From contig CAVZUK010000003.1 of the NCBI GenBank assembly GCA_963778465.1, positions 2,418,001 to 2,482,000 of the forward strand: 64,000 nucleotides of DNA. Reading direction: 5' to 3'. The notes under the pieces are model-generated. The model saw nothing but the letters and a program-made list of their open reading frames with translations, had not been told where the DNA came from and made no database searches. The position numbers and the translations under genes were made by a program. Source of the DNA: CAVZBW01 sp963778465. Lineage in GTDB: Bacteria; Actinomycetota; Acidimicrobiia; Acidimicrobiales; RAAP-2. Every line of letters begins with the position of its first letter. The stretch's first letter is position 1. Below, piece by piece: positions 16,942 through 27,026 of the stretch.

Positions 16942-19083
16942 CTAGCCGGAGCGCGCCGCCGGTGCGGCGGCTTCCTTTGTCGGCCTCGTCACCTCGGTCG
17001 TCTGGTGGAAGCGGTTGGGCCACCAGAAGTGCCAGTGGCGAAGGGCAGACATCGCCGGCACCAGTCTCGTCGAGAGGATGAAGGCCGCGATCAGGATGCC
17101 GATGGACACCCCGAAGCCGAGCTCGGTCAGGGCCGCGAGCCCGGTCAGCATCAACGACGCGAACGTCCCCGCCAGGATGACGGCGGCCGAGTCGATCATC
17201 GGGGCGCCGTGCAAGAGGGCGATCCGCACCGCCTCGCTCGCCTTGTGGCCCGCCGCCATCTCCTCTCGCAATCGGTGCGAGGACGCGATGTTGTAGTCCG
17301 TGCCTATGGCCAGCACGAAGAGATACAGCACGACCGGCGTCGAGAAGTCGAGGCCGGACAGCCCTCCCAGGCTGATGAACACGACCGAGGTGATCCCGAG
17401 CGTCCCGACGTAGGCCAGGGCGACCCCGACCAGTATGTAGATCGATCCCGGGACGGCCCGCAGGAGGAAGATCAGGATCAGCAGGATGATGGCCAGGGCC
17501 ACCGGGAAGATGAGCACCATGCTCTCGTTGAGCGACTTTCGGACGTCGACCAGCGAGGCCGTGGTCCCACCGACGAGGACCTGGTCGCCGGGCACCGAGC
17601 CCTGGACCGCCGGACGCAGGGTCTGTTCGACGTAGTCCATGGCGTTGACGTCGTAGGGGTTGTCCTTGAGCAGCACCGAGATGTAGGCCGCCGTCTTGTC
17701 GGAGGAGATCGTGGCGGGCAGGACCTCGGCGACGCCGCTTTGTTTCGAGAGGATCGAATCGAGGTTGGTCAGGGAGCTGCTCGTGAGCTGCTGGCTCCCG
17801 TTGACCACCACCTGGGTCGGTCCGAGCGCGCCGGGCGGGAAGGCGCTCGCCATCGTGTAGTACGCCTGCAGCGAGGGCGTGCTCTTGGGTAGCTCCTCGA
17901 GGGTGTTGTAGGTCGGCTTGTAGGCGAAGATCCCGATCGCGAGGACGACGAGGATGAGTCCGAAGATCGCCGCATAGCGTCCGGGATGCCGACCGACGCC
18001 CCGGGCCGACCTCTCGGCCCGCTTCGAGACCTTGTTCTCGCCGACCCCCCAGGGCCAGAAGAGATGCTTGCCGAGCAGTTCCAAGATGGCCGGGACGAGC
18101 GTGTTGGCGGCCAGCATCATGACGAGGACCGCGGTGATGAGGCCCGGGGCGAGCGTCTTGAGCGTCCCGAGATTCGCGAGCAGGAGCGCGGCGAAGGCCG
18201 CGGCGACCGTGAGGGCGGCCGACAGGACGATCTCCGCCGTGGACACGAGCCCGCGCTCGAGCGCCTCGTGCCTCTCTTCGCCGGCGCGCAGCCGTTCCCT
18301 ATATCGGAACAGGAGGAAGACGATGTAGTCGGTCCCCACCCCGAAGAGGACGACGATCAGTAGGGGCGCCAGGATCGAGCTCACCTGGAACCCGAAGGCG
18401 GACGCAAGGTCGGCGACGAGACCCGTCACCATCTGGTGGACGAGCAGGATGATGAAGAGGGGGATGATGCAGATGAGGGGGCTGCGGAAGATGATCCCGA
18501 GCAGGATGATGATCAGGGCGAACGTCGCGATGGTGATGATCGTCTCGGCCGTGTCGTAGGCGTTGGTGGTGTCCACCTGGATGGCCGCGCTGCCGGTCAG
18601 CCCGCCCCGGAGGTCCGTGTTCTGGAGGATGTGGTTGGTGTCGTTGCGGATCGTGGGCACCGCGTCGTTGACCACGGTGACGCCTGCGGGCTGGGTGAAG
18701 ACGATGTTGACCAGGATCACTTTCTTGTTGGCCGACTCGAGGCTGGTCGAGTAGGTCACGCTCTGGACACCGGGGATCTTGTCGTTGGTCAGCGTCGTGG
18801 CCAGCGACTGGACGGTGGTCAGGTCCTGGGAGGTGAGCGCGTCGCCGTCGCGGCGGTTGATGACGATCAGGCCCGTCGCTCCCGAATTCTGCGGGAACTT
18901 CTGGTTGATGATGTTCTGAGCCTGGACGGATTGGAAGGAGCTCGGGAGGAAGGCGCTGTTGTTGGCGTTGGTGTACTTCGACAGGGAGGGCGACAGGGCG
19001 ATGGTCACGACCGCCACGACGACCCAGAAGCCGACGACCCACCATGGGTGACGCGTGACCCACCGAGCCATGGTGGTGAACAT
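16942..19083 (-). CDS. MMPL-family (RND) transporter
   Basis: A 713-residue RND-type exporter of the MMPL family with two repeats, each a large extracytoplasmic loop followed by a bundle of membrane helices. The conserved GxGxDY motifs are GVGTDY in the first half and AIGTDY in the second; their aspartates carry protons. Mycobacterial relatives export lipids or siderophores. The gene starts with an ATG four codons from a second ATG. It lies 6 nt from the nitroreductase gene and is probably its operon partner. The cargo is unknown. Confidence 0.88.
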   Translation of the reverse strand: MFTTMARWVTRHPWWVVGFWVVVAVVTIALSPSLSKYTNANNSAFLPSSFQSVQAQNIINQKFPQNSGATGLIVINRRDGDALTSQDLTTVQSLATTLTNDKIPGVQSVTYSTSLESANKKVILVNIVFTQPAGVTVVNDAVPTIRNDTNHILQNTDLRGGLTGSAAIQVDTTNAYDTAETIITIATFALIIILLGIIFRSPLICIIPLFIILLVHQMVTGLVADLASAFGFQVSSILAPLLIVVLFGVGTDYIVFLLFRYRERLRAGEERHEALERGLVSTAEIVLSAALTVAAAFAALLLANLGTLKTLAPGLITAVLVMMLAANTLVPAILELLGKHLFWPWGVGENKVSKRAERSARGVGRHPGRYAAIFGLILVVLAIGIFAYKPTYNTLEELPKSTPSLQAYYTMASAFPPGALGPTQVVVNGSQQLTSSSLTNLDSILSKQSGVAEVLPATISSDKTAAYISVLLKDNPYDVNAMDYVEQTLRPAVQGSVPGDQVLVGGTTASLVDVRKSLNESMVLIFPVALAIILLILIFLLRAVPGSIYILVGVALAYVGTLGITSVVFISLGGLSGLDFSTPVVLYLFVLAIGTDYNIASSHRLREEMAAGHKASEAVRIALLHGAPMIDSAAVILAGTFASLMLTGLAALTELGFGVSIGILIAAFILSTRLVPAMSALRHWHFWWPNRFHQTTEVTRPTKEAAAPAARSG

Positions 19084-19089
19084 CGACGG

Positions 19090-19773
19090 TCAATCCTCCC
19101 TCGGCACCGTTCCCTCGCCCGGAGACCATAGCGGCACCGGGATCGCGATGCCGAGTTCACCGCCCCAGCGGTTGCGGCTTGTCACCTCGTGGACCGGGCG
19201 CCGCGCCGCCACTCCCCATCGACCCGTCGGGTAGCCCAGGCTCACGCACGCGGACATGATCCAGTGCTCGTCGCGGGGAACCTCGAGCACGTCCATCGCC
19301 TCCTGGTTCCGGAAGACGAGCACCTGCGTGAGGCACGACCCGATCCCCTCGGCGCGCGCCGCCAGCATGGCGCTCCAGACGGCGGGGTAGATGGAGCTGC
19401 CCCCGGGATCGTTCTGGGCGAAGGCGAATAGGTACAGCGGGACGTCCTCGAAATGGTCGGCCAAGTGCTGGGCCGAGCGTTGGATCCTGAGGAACTGGAT
19501 GCTCTCGGGGTCGTCCGGGCGTTGGCGCGCCGCTTGGAGCTGGGGTGCGTAGTAGTCACGCCACAGCAGGGCCATGGCCTCGCGGTAGAGGGGCCCGAGC
19601 CGGGCCTTGACCGCGGGATCGTCGACCACGAGGAACCGCCAGTTCTGCTGGTTGCCGCCGCTCGGCGCCCGGACCGCGGCGTCGAGGATCCGGGCCTGCA
19701 CGTCGAGCGGGATCGGGTCCGGGCGGACCCTGCGCATGGCCCGCGTCGTGTAGAGGGCTTCGTAGAGCTCCAT
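19090..19773 (-). CDS. Nitroreductase-family flavoprotein
   Basis: A 227-residue nitroreductase-like protein. The N terminus has TTRAMRRVRPDPI and PSGGNQQNWRF, the FMN-binding region of the family. GIGSCLTQVL and SLGYP are typical of the C-terminal half. It would use FMN and NAD(P)H to reduce nitro groups, quinones or similar compounds. It lies directly upstream of an MMPL exporter gene. Compared with Nfn-type enzymes it carries extra C-terminal residues. Confidence 0.85.
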   Translation of the reverse strand: MELYEALYTTRAMRRVRPDPIPLDVQARILDAAVRAPSGGNQQNWRFLVVDDPAVKARLGPLYREAMALLWRDYYAPQLQAARQRPDDPESIQFLRIQRSAQHLADHFEDVPLYLFAFAQNDPGGSSIYPAVWSAMLAARAEGIGSCLTQVLVFRNQEAMDVLEVPRDEHWIMSACVSLGYPTGRWGVAARRPVHEVTSRNRWGGELGIAIPVPLWSPGEGTVPRED

Positions 19774-19917
19774 GGATTCGGCTCACTCCTCCCCGTGTCG
19801 CGCCACGGGATGACGAGGGGCCCGATGGCGTCGGCAGAGTGTAGCGACGGGTCCGGATCTCGAGGGTGACCGGACGAGCGCCGCTCGCCGCGCCGCGGGA
19901 GCGGGACGGGGATCGGC

Positions 19918-21801
19918 TCAGGCCGCCGCGGGGGCTGAGTCCTGATCGGCGAATTGCGTGCGGTAGAGCTCGGCGTAGAGCCCGTTGGCCGACAAGAGCT
20001 CGGCGTGCGTGCCGCGCTCCACGATCCGACCCCGGTTGATGACGAGCAGCTGGTCCGCCTCTCGGACGGTGGAAAGGCGGTGCGCGATCACGAGCGACGT
20101 CCGACCCGCCAGCGCGGTCTTGAGGGCAGCCTTGACCGCGGCCTCCGACTCCGAGTCGAGATGGGCCGTGGCCTCGTCCAGCACGACGATCTCGGGCGCC
20201 TTGAGGATCAGCCGTGCCAGGGCGACGCGCTGCTTCTCACCGCCCGAGAGCCGGTAGCCACGTTCCCCGACGACCGTGTCGAGGCCGTCGGGCAGATCCC
20301 GGATCAAGGGGAGGATCTGCGCCTGGTCGAGGGCCTCCAGGAGCTCGTCGTCCGACGCCTCGGGCCTGGCGTAGAGGAGGTTGGCGCGAAGGGTGTCGTG
20401 CAACAGGTGGGGGTCCTGGGTCACCACGCCGATCCGGTCTCGCAGGGAATCGAGGGTGGCGTCGCGTACGTCGGTGCCGTTGATGCGGACGGCGCCCGCC
20501 GAGACGTCGTAGAGACGGGGGACGAGCATGCTGATGGTCGTCTTGCCCGCCCCCGAGGGCCCGACGAGCGCGACCAACTGGCCCGGGGAGACCGTGAACG
20601 AGACGTCGTGCAGGATCTGGTGCTGGGGAGCCTGCTCCAGGGCGGCCACCGCCTCGAGCGAGGCGAGCGATACGTCGCCGGCGGTCGGATACGAGAAGTC
20701 GACATGGTCGAATTCGACGGTCGCGGGTCCGCTCGGTAGGGCGGTCGCGCCGGGGCGCTCGTCGATGAGCGGCACGAGATCGAGCACCTCGAACAGCCGC
20801 TCGAAGGAGACGAGCGTCGTCACCACGTCGAGGTTCAGGTTCGACAGCTGGGTGAGCGGGCTGTAGAGGCGGGCCAGGTAGGCGGTGAGCGCCACGAGGG
20901 TCCCGATGGCGATGGTCCCGTGGGCGGCGGCCACGCCCCCGAAGCCGTAGACGAAGGCGGTGGCAAGCGATCCCACCAGGCTCAGGGCGACCAGGAACAC
21001 CCGCGCGTACGTGGCCTGCGTGACGCCGATGTCGCGCACCCGGCCGGCCTTCTGCTCGAAGTTGTCCGCCTCGACGCCGGGTCGACCGAACAGCTTGACC
21101 AGCATGGCGCCGGCGACGTTGAAGCGCTCCGACATCACCATGTTCATCTGGGCGTTGAGGTCGTAGCTCTCCTTGGTCATGGCCCCGAGACGGCGTCCGA
21201 CCAGTCGCGCCGGGATCAGGAACATCGGCAACAGGACGAGCGCCACCAGCGTGACCTGCCACGACAGGATGAACATGGCCCCGAGGACGATGGCGACCGT
21301 GACGAGGTTGCCCACGACGTTGGACAGCAGGTCCGTAAAGGCCTGCTGGGCGCCGATCACGTCGTTGTTGAGCCGGCTGACGAGCGCACCGGTCTGGGTC
21401 CGGCTGAAGAAGGCGAGGGGCATCCGCTGGACGTGGCGAAAGACCTTGGAGCGCATGTCGAAGATGAGGCCCTCGCCGATCACCGCCGAGAGCCATCGCT
21501 GAAGGAGTTGCAGGCCGGCATCGGCCAGTGCCAGGCCCGCGGCCACCGAGGCCAGCACGATGACGAGGTCGGCGTCGTGGCCGAGGATGCCCTTGTCGAT
21601 GATGTCGCGCAGGATCAGAGGGTTGATGGCTCCGATGACGGCGTCCACCAGCACGGCGGGCAAGAAGACGGCGAGGATCTTGCGGTAGGGGACGGCGAAG
21701 CGGAGCATGCGGCGGGTGGTGCCCCGCTTGACGCGGTGTTGCAGGATGGAACGGTCCCGACGGAACGAACGGATGCCCATCCCAAACTGGTTCGGTGGCA
21801 C
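19918..21801 (-). CDS. ABC transporter, fused permease and ATPase
   Basis: A 627-residue half-transporter of the exporter type. Six membrane helices fill roughly residues 25-330, followed by the ATPase domain with Walker A GPSGAGKTT, signature LSGGEKQR, Walker B IVVLDEATAHLD and the switch histidine in IAHRLST. It would work as a dimer, exporting lipids or drugs. I chose the GTG at 21801 because an AGGAGG lies 11 nt upstream; the ATG seven codons on has none. The DHA2 transporter gene lies immediately upstream on the same strand. Confidence 0.87.
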   Translation of the reverse strand: MPPNQFGMGIRSFRRDRSILQHRVKRGTTRRMLRFAVPYRKILAVFLPAVLVDAVIGAINPLILRDIIDKGILGHDADLVIVLASVAAGLALADAGLQLLQRWLSAVIGEGLIFDMRSKVFRHVQRMPLAFFSRTQTGALVSRLNNDVIGAQQAFTDLLSNVVGNLVTVAIVLGAMFILSWQVTLVALVLLPMFLIPARLVGRRLGAMTKESYDLNAQMNMVMSERFNVAGAMLVKLFGRPGVEADNFEQKAGRVRDIGVTQATYARVFLVALSLVGSLATAFVYGFGGVAAAHGTIAIGTLVALTAYLARLYSPLTQLSNLNLDVVTTLVSFERLFEVLDLVPLIDERPGATALPSGPATVEFDHVDFSYPTAGDVSLASLEAVAALEQAPQHQILHDVSFTVSPGQLVALVGPSGAGKTTISMLVPRLYDVSAGAVRINGTDVRDATLDSLRDRIGVVTQDPHLLHDTLRANLLYARPEASDDELLEALDQAQILPLIRDLPDGLDTVVGERGYRLSGGEKQRVALARLILKAPEIVVLDEATAHLDSESEAAVKAALKTALAGRTSLVIAHRLSTVREADQLLVINRGRIVERGTHAELLSANGLYAELYRTQFADQDSAPAAA

Positions 21802-21874
21802 TGCTCCAGGTTCCTCCTACGCTCCAAGCGCGCAAACGCCGCTTCCACCGTAGGCATTCCCGGCGCCGACGAGG

Positions 21875-23566
21875 TCACGCGCCGCCCTCCTTGGCCGGCC
21901 GGCGCTCGCCTGGGGGCTCCGGGTCCGGGTCCGGCTCCGACTCCGGCTCCGGCTCCGACGACAGGATGCTCGAGCGGTGCAGGTGCAGGTGGACCGTGCG
22001 TCCGTAGACCGTGAGCAGGGCGAGCACGGCGGAGGCGAGCAACAGTGCGGCGGCGATAGCCAGGGAGACCGTGAGCCCGCGCCCGAAGGCCCCGTACGCG
22101 GCGCCGACCACCTCGTTGACGATGTGTTGGATCCCGGGGTTCTTGGAGGTCGCCGACTGGGCCTGACTCTGGTACGTGCCGGTGGTGACCGCCCCCACGA
22201 CCAATTGTTGGTACGACTTGGGGATGCCGATCGCCGAGAGGCGGTGCACGAGGTTGACGGTCAGGTGGCCATTGACGATCGAGCCGAGGATCGCCACGCC
22301 CGCCACACCCCCGAGCTCTCGGGCGGTGTTGGTGGTCGAGGCGGCCATGCCCGAGTGCTCGGGCGGGACGCAGGACAGTGCGGTCGAGGTCACGGGGACC
22401 AGGGCGATGCCGATGCCGACACCGGCGATGAACATCGTCCAACCCACGTCGCCGATCCCCGCGTCGGGGGAGATCAAGGCCTGGGTGAGGAGGATCCCGA
22501 CCCCAGCGAGCAGGCAGCCCGTGGCCATGGGGATACGGGGCCCCCATGCCGCGACCCAGCGCCCCGTCAGCAGCGAGGCGACGACCATGCCGATGGCCAT
22601 CGGAATGAAGTCGAGCGCCGTCCGCAGCGACGAGTTAGTGCCTACCACCTGCAGGTAGAGCGCCACGAAGAAGAAGATGGCGAACGTCCCGAAGTAGGTG
22701 GTGCAGGCGATGATGGTGGATCCCGCGAAGGGTGGCCGTTTGAAGTAGCGCACGTTGAGAACCGGATTGGGGGCCCGGAGCTCGGCGAAGACGAAGGCGA
22801 TGGCGGCGAGCACGGCCAGCAGGTACAGGGCCCCGATCCACCAGACCAGGTAGCCGGTGGTCTCGCCCAGGATGGTCGCGAAGGTGGCCGAGCCGATGGC
22901 GACGGCGCCGAGGACGAACCCGGGGATGTCGAGGCGGGCGCGGACGGGGTCGGAGGTCTCGGGCAGCACGATCGCGGCGCAGGCAAAGGCGACGGCGCCG
23001 AAGAAGAGGTTGAACCAGAAGATGGCTCGCCACGACCACAGCGCCACCAGCACGCCACCGATCAGGGGGCCGAGGGCGAGAGCGAGGCTGGAGACCGCCA
23101 TCCAGATGCCGAGCGATCGGGCGCGCGACCGCCGTTCCGGGTACAGGTGACGGATCATGGACAGCGTCCCGGGCTCGGAGGCCGCCGCGCCGATGCCCAT
23201 GACCACCCGCCCGGCGATCAAGGTGTCGGTGTTCGGAGCCAGAGCGCCGATCACGGATCCGGCACAGAAGACGGCGACGCCGAAGAGCATCACCTTCTTG
23301 CGCCCGAGCAGGTCCCCGACCGTGCCGAAGCTCAGCATGAGGCTGGCGAAGGTCAGCGCGTAACCGTTGATCACCCACTGGAGCTGACTGACCGAGGCGT
23401 GGAGCTCGCTCTGCACGTGCGCCAGGACGACGGAGACGATCGTGTTGTCGAGGAACGTCAGGAAGAGGACGAAGAGCAGCGTGGCGAGCGCTGCCTCGCG
23501 ACCCCGGACCCCAACCGCCCCGGTGCCGCGCGAGAGGGACCCCGGAGGAGCGCCCGTGTCGGCCAT
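21875..23566 (-). CDS. MFS exporter, DHA2 (EmrB/QacA) family
   Basis: A 563-residue drug:H+ antiporter with about 14 membrane helices. Typical motifs are LDNTIVSVVLAHVQ in helix 1, the loop GDLLGRKKVMLFG, and GIGAAASEPG in helix 5. The C terminus is an acidic Pro/Glu/Ser-rich tail (SEPEPESEPDPDPEP) followed by a basic end. It is probably an efflux pump. It shares strand and direction with the ABC exporter and may be in one operon with it. Confidence 0.87.
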   Translation of the reverse strand: MADTGAPPGSLSRGTGAVGVRGREAALATLLFVLFLTFLDNTIVSVVLAHVQSELHASVSQLQWVINGYALTFASLMLSFGTVGDLLGRKKVMLFGVAVFCAGSVIGALAPNTDTLIAGRVVMGIGAAASEPGTLSMIRHLYPERRSRARSLGIWMAVSSLALALGPLIGGVLVALWSWRAIFWFNLFFGAVAFACAAIVLPETSDPVRARLDIPGFVLGAVAIGSATFATILGETTGYLVWWIGALYLLAVLAAIAFVFAELRAPNPVLNVRYFKRPPFAGSTIIACTTYFGTFAIFFFVALYLQVVGTNSSLRTALDFIPMAIGMVVASLLTGRWVAAWGPRIPMATGCLLAGVGILLTQALISPDAGIGDVGWTMFIAGVGIGIALVPVTSTALSCVPPEHSGMAASTTNTARELGGVAGVAILGSIVNGHLTVNLVHRLSAIGIPKSYQQLVVGAVTTGTYQSQAQSATSKNPGIQHIVNEVVGAAYGAFGRGLTVSLAIAAALLLASAVLALLTVYGRTVHLHLHRSSILSSEPEPESEPDPDPEPPGERRPAKEGGA

Positions 23567-23698
23567 CTGGGCTCCTCCTTCCGTCGGGTTCTGTCCGCAC
23601 CCCCTGGCGCGCTGTCGGCCCCCTACCGTCCTCGTCTACTACCCGACCGAGGGTGCTCGGACCCCCGGAGCGACGACCGACCCGCGATAGGGCCGCCG

Positions 23699-24670
23699 TC
23701 AGCCGGCAGGATGAGCCAGCGTGAGAAGGAACTCCCCCTCCTCTTCTCCCCAGATCTCGTCCACCACGAAGCCGGCGTCGCCGAGCTCCTCCCTCACCCG
23801 CCCCGGCGTGAACTTGGCGCTGATCTCGGTCAGGAGGTCCTCGCCCTGCTCAAAGGCCACCTGCATCTCGAGGGCTCCGATCTCGGCCTCCACGGGGGCG
23901 GTGGCTCGCAGCCGCATCTCGATCCACGCTTCCGATTCGTTCCAGACCGCCACGTGCTCGAAGCGGGAGGGATCGAAGTCGGCCTCGAGCTCGCGGTTGA
24001 GCACCTCGAGCACGTTGCGGTTGAAGGCCGCGGTGACGCCGGCCGCGTCGTCGTAGGCGGCGATCAACCGGTCCCGGTCCTTGACCATGTCGGTGCCGAG
24101 CAAGAGGTGGCCCTCGGGGTCCATCGACGCCGCGACGTCGAAGAGGAACTTCCCCCGCTGCTCGGGGCGGAGGTTGCCGATCGTCCCGCCCAGGAACGCC
24201 ACGAGCGATCGGCCACGCATCGGCAGCGCTTCGAGGTGCCGGTGGAAGTCGCCGATCACCGTCAGGAACGAGAGCTCCCCGTAGTCGTCCGCCAACCGCT
24301 CGGCTGCCTCGGCGGTGGTGAGGCTCACGTCGAAGGGGACATAGCGCTCGAGCGTGCCTCTCTGGTGGAGGCCCTCCAGCAGGACGCGGGTCTTGTCGCA
24401 GGCCCCCGCACCGAGCTCGACGAGGCTCTCGGCGCCGGAGAGCCGGGCGATCGAGCCGCTGTGCAGCTCCAGCAGGCGGCGCTCGGCGCGGGTCGGGTAG
24501 TACTCGGGCAACTCGGTGATGTCCTCGAAGAGCCGGCTCCCGCGCTCGTCGTAGAACCACACGGGCGGCAGGGACTTGGGCCGGGAGGCGAGTCCCACCC
24601 GCACGTCCTCCTCGAGCTGGGTCCTCAGGTCCTCCTGCGTGAGGTGCACGTCGACATCCACACTGCCCAT
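23699..24670 (-). CDS. egtD: EgtD, histidine N-alpha-methyltransferase
   Basis: A 323-residue SAM-dependent enzyme that trimethylates the alpha-amino group of histidine to hercynine, the first step of ergothioneine synthesis. Family features include ELPEYYPTRAE near residue 55, the SAM loop VELGAGACDKT near 88 and FLGGTIGNL near 165. Length is that of known EgtD. It follows egtB by 28 nt on the same strand, as in many actinomycetes. egtA, egtC and egtE are not in the window. The ATG was chosen because the downstream sequence starts the family domain at once. Confidence 0.9.
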   Translation of the reverse strand: MGSVDVDVHLTQEDLRTQLEEDVRVGLASRPKSLPPVWFYDERGSRLFEDITELPEYYPTRAERRLLELHSGSIARLSGAESLVELGAGACDKTRVLLEGLHQRGTLERYVPFDVSLTTAEAAERLADDYGELSFLTVIGDFHRHLEALPMRGRSLVAFLGGTIGNLRPEQRGKFLFDVAASMDPEGHLLLGTDMVKDRDRLIAAYDDAAGVTAAFNRNVLEVLNRELEADFDPSRFEHVAVWNESEAWIEMRLRATAPVEAEIGALEMQVAFEQGEDLLTEISAKFTPGRVREELGDAGFVVDEIWGEEEGEFLLTLAHPAG

Positions 24671-24698
24671 GGCGAAAGATTCTCCCGTCTTGGCCCGG

Positions 24699-26021
24699 TT
24701 ACAGGTCCCGGGCGAGGCGGAGCCCGCTAAAGGCCCAGCGGGCACCGGGAGGAAAGAAGTTGCGGTAGGTCGGCCGGATGTGGCCATCCGGTGTCGCGCA
24801 CGAGCCTCCGCGCAGGACGTGCTGGTTGACCATGAACTTCCCGTTGTACTCCCCGACGGCGCCCGCTGCGGCGCGGAACCCGGGGTACGCAGAGTAGGCG
24901 CTGGCGGTCCACTCCCAGACGTTCCGGAAGAAGGCGGGGGGCCGCCCGGCAATCGCCGGGTGCAGGAGGCGGCGCCATCCGGTCGGGCCCGGGGCGACCT
25001 TCCCGGCCGGCGGCGGGGGGCTCCAGTGCGAGGAAGCCACTGCCTCCCATTCGGCCTCGGTCGGGAGGCGTGCACCTGCCCAACGGGCGAAGGCGTCCGC
25101 CTCGTAGTAGCTGACGTGGCACACCGGCTCCGAGGGCACGACGGCGTGCCGGCCCATCAGGGTGAACACGGACCACTCGGAGCGGTCGTCGAGCGCGGCG
25201 GAATCGGGAGCCCCCCACGCGTCGGGCTCGCCCGGCGACCAGTAGAGGGGCGAATCCCAACCCTCCTGCTGCACCGTGGCCCACCCGTCGGAGAGCCAGA
25301 GCTCGGGGCGGCGGTAGCCGCCGTCCTCGACGAACTCGATCCACTCGCCGCACGTGACCGATCGATCCGAGAGGGCGAACGGCACCAGCTGGACGCGGTG
25401 GCGGGGACGCTCGTTGTCGAAGCTGAAGTCGGCGTCGGAGGTGCCGATCTCGGCGATCCCACCGGGATGCTCGATCCACCCCTGCTTTTCCGGTGGACCG
25501 CCGCAAGCGGGCTCCGCTGCGGCGCAGTAGGTGGGCTGGAGGGGGTTGCACGAGAAGACGTGCTTCGCATCCATCAAGAGCAGCTCTTGGTGTTGCTGCT
25601 CGTGATGGATCCCGAGCTCCACGAGATCGAGGACGTCCTCGCAGGCCCCCTCGAGGAGGCGCTCCATGGCCTTGTCGACGTGCGAACGGTAGCGACCGAT
25701 CTCCGCGACACCCGGCCGGGAGATGACGCCGCGGGCGGCTCTCGGATGCCGTGACCCCACTGCCTCGTAGTAGGAGTTGAAGAGGTAGCCGAAAGCGGGA
25801 TGGAAGGCGGCGTAACCGGGCAGGCTCGGTTGGAGCACGAAGGTCTCGAAGAACCACGAGGTGTGCGCCCGGTGCCACTTCGTCGGGCTCACGTCGGGCA
25901 TCGATTGGACCGTCTGGTCCTCGGGCGAGAGGGGCCCTGAGAGATCCTCGGTCAGCGTGCGTACCGCCCGCAACCGCTGCCCCAGCGAGTGGGCGCGGTC
26001 GGCGATGGTTTGCTCGACCAT
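24699..26021 (-). CDS. egtB: EgtB, ergothioneine biosynthesis sulfoxide synthase
   Basis: A 440-residue protein with an N-terminal DinB-type domain and a C-terminal formylglycine-generating-enzyme-like domain. The iron site is visible as His50 or His53 and His140-x3-His144-x-Glu146 (in IHHEQQHQE). The enzyme joins hercynine to a thiol donor through a sulfoxide using O2. The C-terminal domain ends with the typical RPTYRNFFPPGARWAFSGLR region. The start has a GGGAGG just upstream. The msrA gene is divergent across 284 nt, giving an antioxidant gene pair. Confidence 0.9.
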   Translation of the reverse strand: MVEQTIADRAHSLGQRLRAVRTLTEDLSGPLSPEDQTVQSMPDVSPTKWHRAHTSWFFETFVLQPSLPGYAAFHPAFGYLFNSYYEAVGSRHPRAARGVISRPGVAEIGRYRSHVDKAMERLLEGACEDVLDLVELGIHHEQQHQELLLMDAKHVFSCNPLQPTYCAAAEPACGGPPEKQGWIEHPGGIAEIGTSDADFSFDNERPRHRVQLVPFALSDRSVTCGEWIEFVEDGGYRRPELWLSDGWATVQQEGWDSPLYWSPGEPDAWGAPDSAALDDRSEWSVFTLMGRHAVVPSEPVCHVSYYEADAFARWAGARLPTEAEWEAVASSHWSPPPPAGKVAPGPTGWRRLLHPAIAGRPPAFFRNVWEWTASAYSAYPGFRAAAGAVGEYNGKFMVNQHVLRGGSCATPDGHIRPTYRNFFPPGARWAFSGLRLARDL

Positions 26022-26305
26022 CACGTCCCTCCCGTGGCTGTCGAACGGACCGGCGCTTCGGATTGCCCGCGGTGCACCGGAACCAATGTAGGCGGTCGCC
26101 CGGCGTTCGGAACCGCATAGGGGACCGGAACGGATGGCGGATCTCCAGGCCTCGAATTCGGGCATATCGACAGGCCTTTTGGGGTTGGCGTTCACAGGGT
26201 GTCTTGTGCCGGATGAGGGGATCGCCGCTCGGCGGATCCTCGGTTCGCCGGATGGAAGAAGGAGATACCCCGTCACCCACGTGACAACGCACTGAGGGAG
26301 GCTTC

Positions 26306-26956
26306 ATGGGATTGTTCACGCGCCGCACGCCAGAGATGGTCACGCCCGAGCGCGCCCTGCCGGGGCGGGATCATCCCATCGTGACGCCGGGGCGCCACCG
26401 GGTGCTCGGCACCCCGATGGCCCCGCCCTTTCCCGAGGGTCTTGAGCAGGCAACGTTCGGGATGGGTTGTTTTTGGGGCGCAGAGCGCAAGTTCTGGAAC
26501 GTGGACGGCGTCCACACCACAGCGGTCGGCTACAGCGGCGGCTTCACCCCCAACCCCACCTACGAGGAGGTCTGCAGTGGCCGGACGGGCCACGCCGAGG
26601 TCGTCCTCGTCGTCTTCGACCCTCGGAAGGTGTCGTACGACGAGCTGCTCCGGGTCTTCTTTGAGAGCCACGACCCCACCCAGCTCATGCGGCAGGGCAA
26701 CGACGTCGGCACCCAATACCGGTCCCTGATCGAGGTGCACGGGGAACGGCAGAGGTCGGCCGCTCAGGCCGCCCTGGCCCGCTACCAGGAGGCGCTCGGT
26801 CGATCCGGCTATGGCGAGATCGCCACCGAGATCGCCGACGCCGGACCCTTCTACTACGCCGAGGACTACCACCAGCAGTATCTCGACGCCAACCCGATGG
26901 GTTACTGCGGCCTGGGGGGCACGGGGGTGAGCTGCCCCGTCGGCGTCGGGACCTGA
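26306..26956 (+). CDS. msrA: Peptide methionine sulfoxide reductase MsrA
   Basis: A 216-residue MsrA that reduces methionine-S-sulfoxide in proteins and free methionine. The catalytic motif GCFWG is at residues 54-58 (Cys55), preceded by a longer than usual N-terminal extension. Later conserved parts are YSGGFTPNPTYEEVCSG and YYAEDYHQQYL. The C-terminal end has two cysteines (GYCGLGGTGVSCP) that can act as recycling residues. GAGGGAGG lies just before the ATG. It is divergent from egtB. Confidence 0.93.
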   Translation: MGLFTRRTPEMVTPERALPGRDHPIVTPGRHRVLGTPMAPPFPEGLEQATFGMGCFWGAERKFWNVDGVHTTAVGYSGGFTPNPTYEEVCSGRTGHAEVVLVVFDPRKVSYDELLRVFFESHDPTQLMRQGNDVGTQYRSLIEVHGERQRSAAQAALARYQEALGRSGYGEIATEIADAGPFYYAEDYHQQYLDANPMGYCGLGGTGVSCPVGVGT

Positions 26957-26970
26957 CGGGCGGGGCTTTT

Positions 26971-26990
26971 GGCCGGTGGCGATGCCGGCC
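26971..26990 (+). terminator. Weak hairpin after msrA
   Basis: GGCCGG (26971-26976) and CCGGCC (26985-26990) can pair across an 8-nt loop, 14 nt after the msrA stop. There is no T-run, and an outer GACGGGC/GCCCGTC pair competes with it. A weak or Rho-dependent terminator is possible. Confidence 0.25.
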
Positions 26991-27026
26991 CGTCGCGTGA
27001 GGGGAGACCCGACGGCGAGCCGGCAT

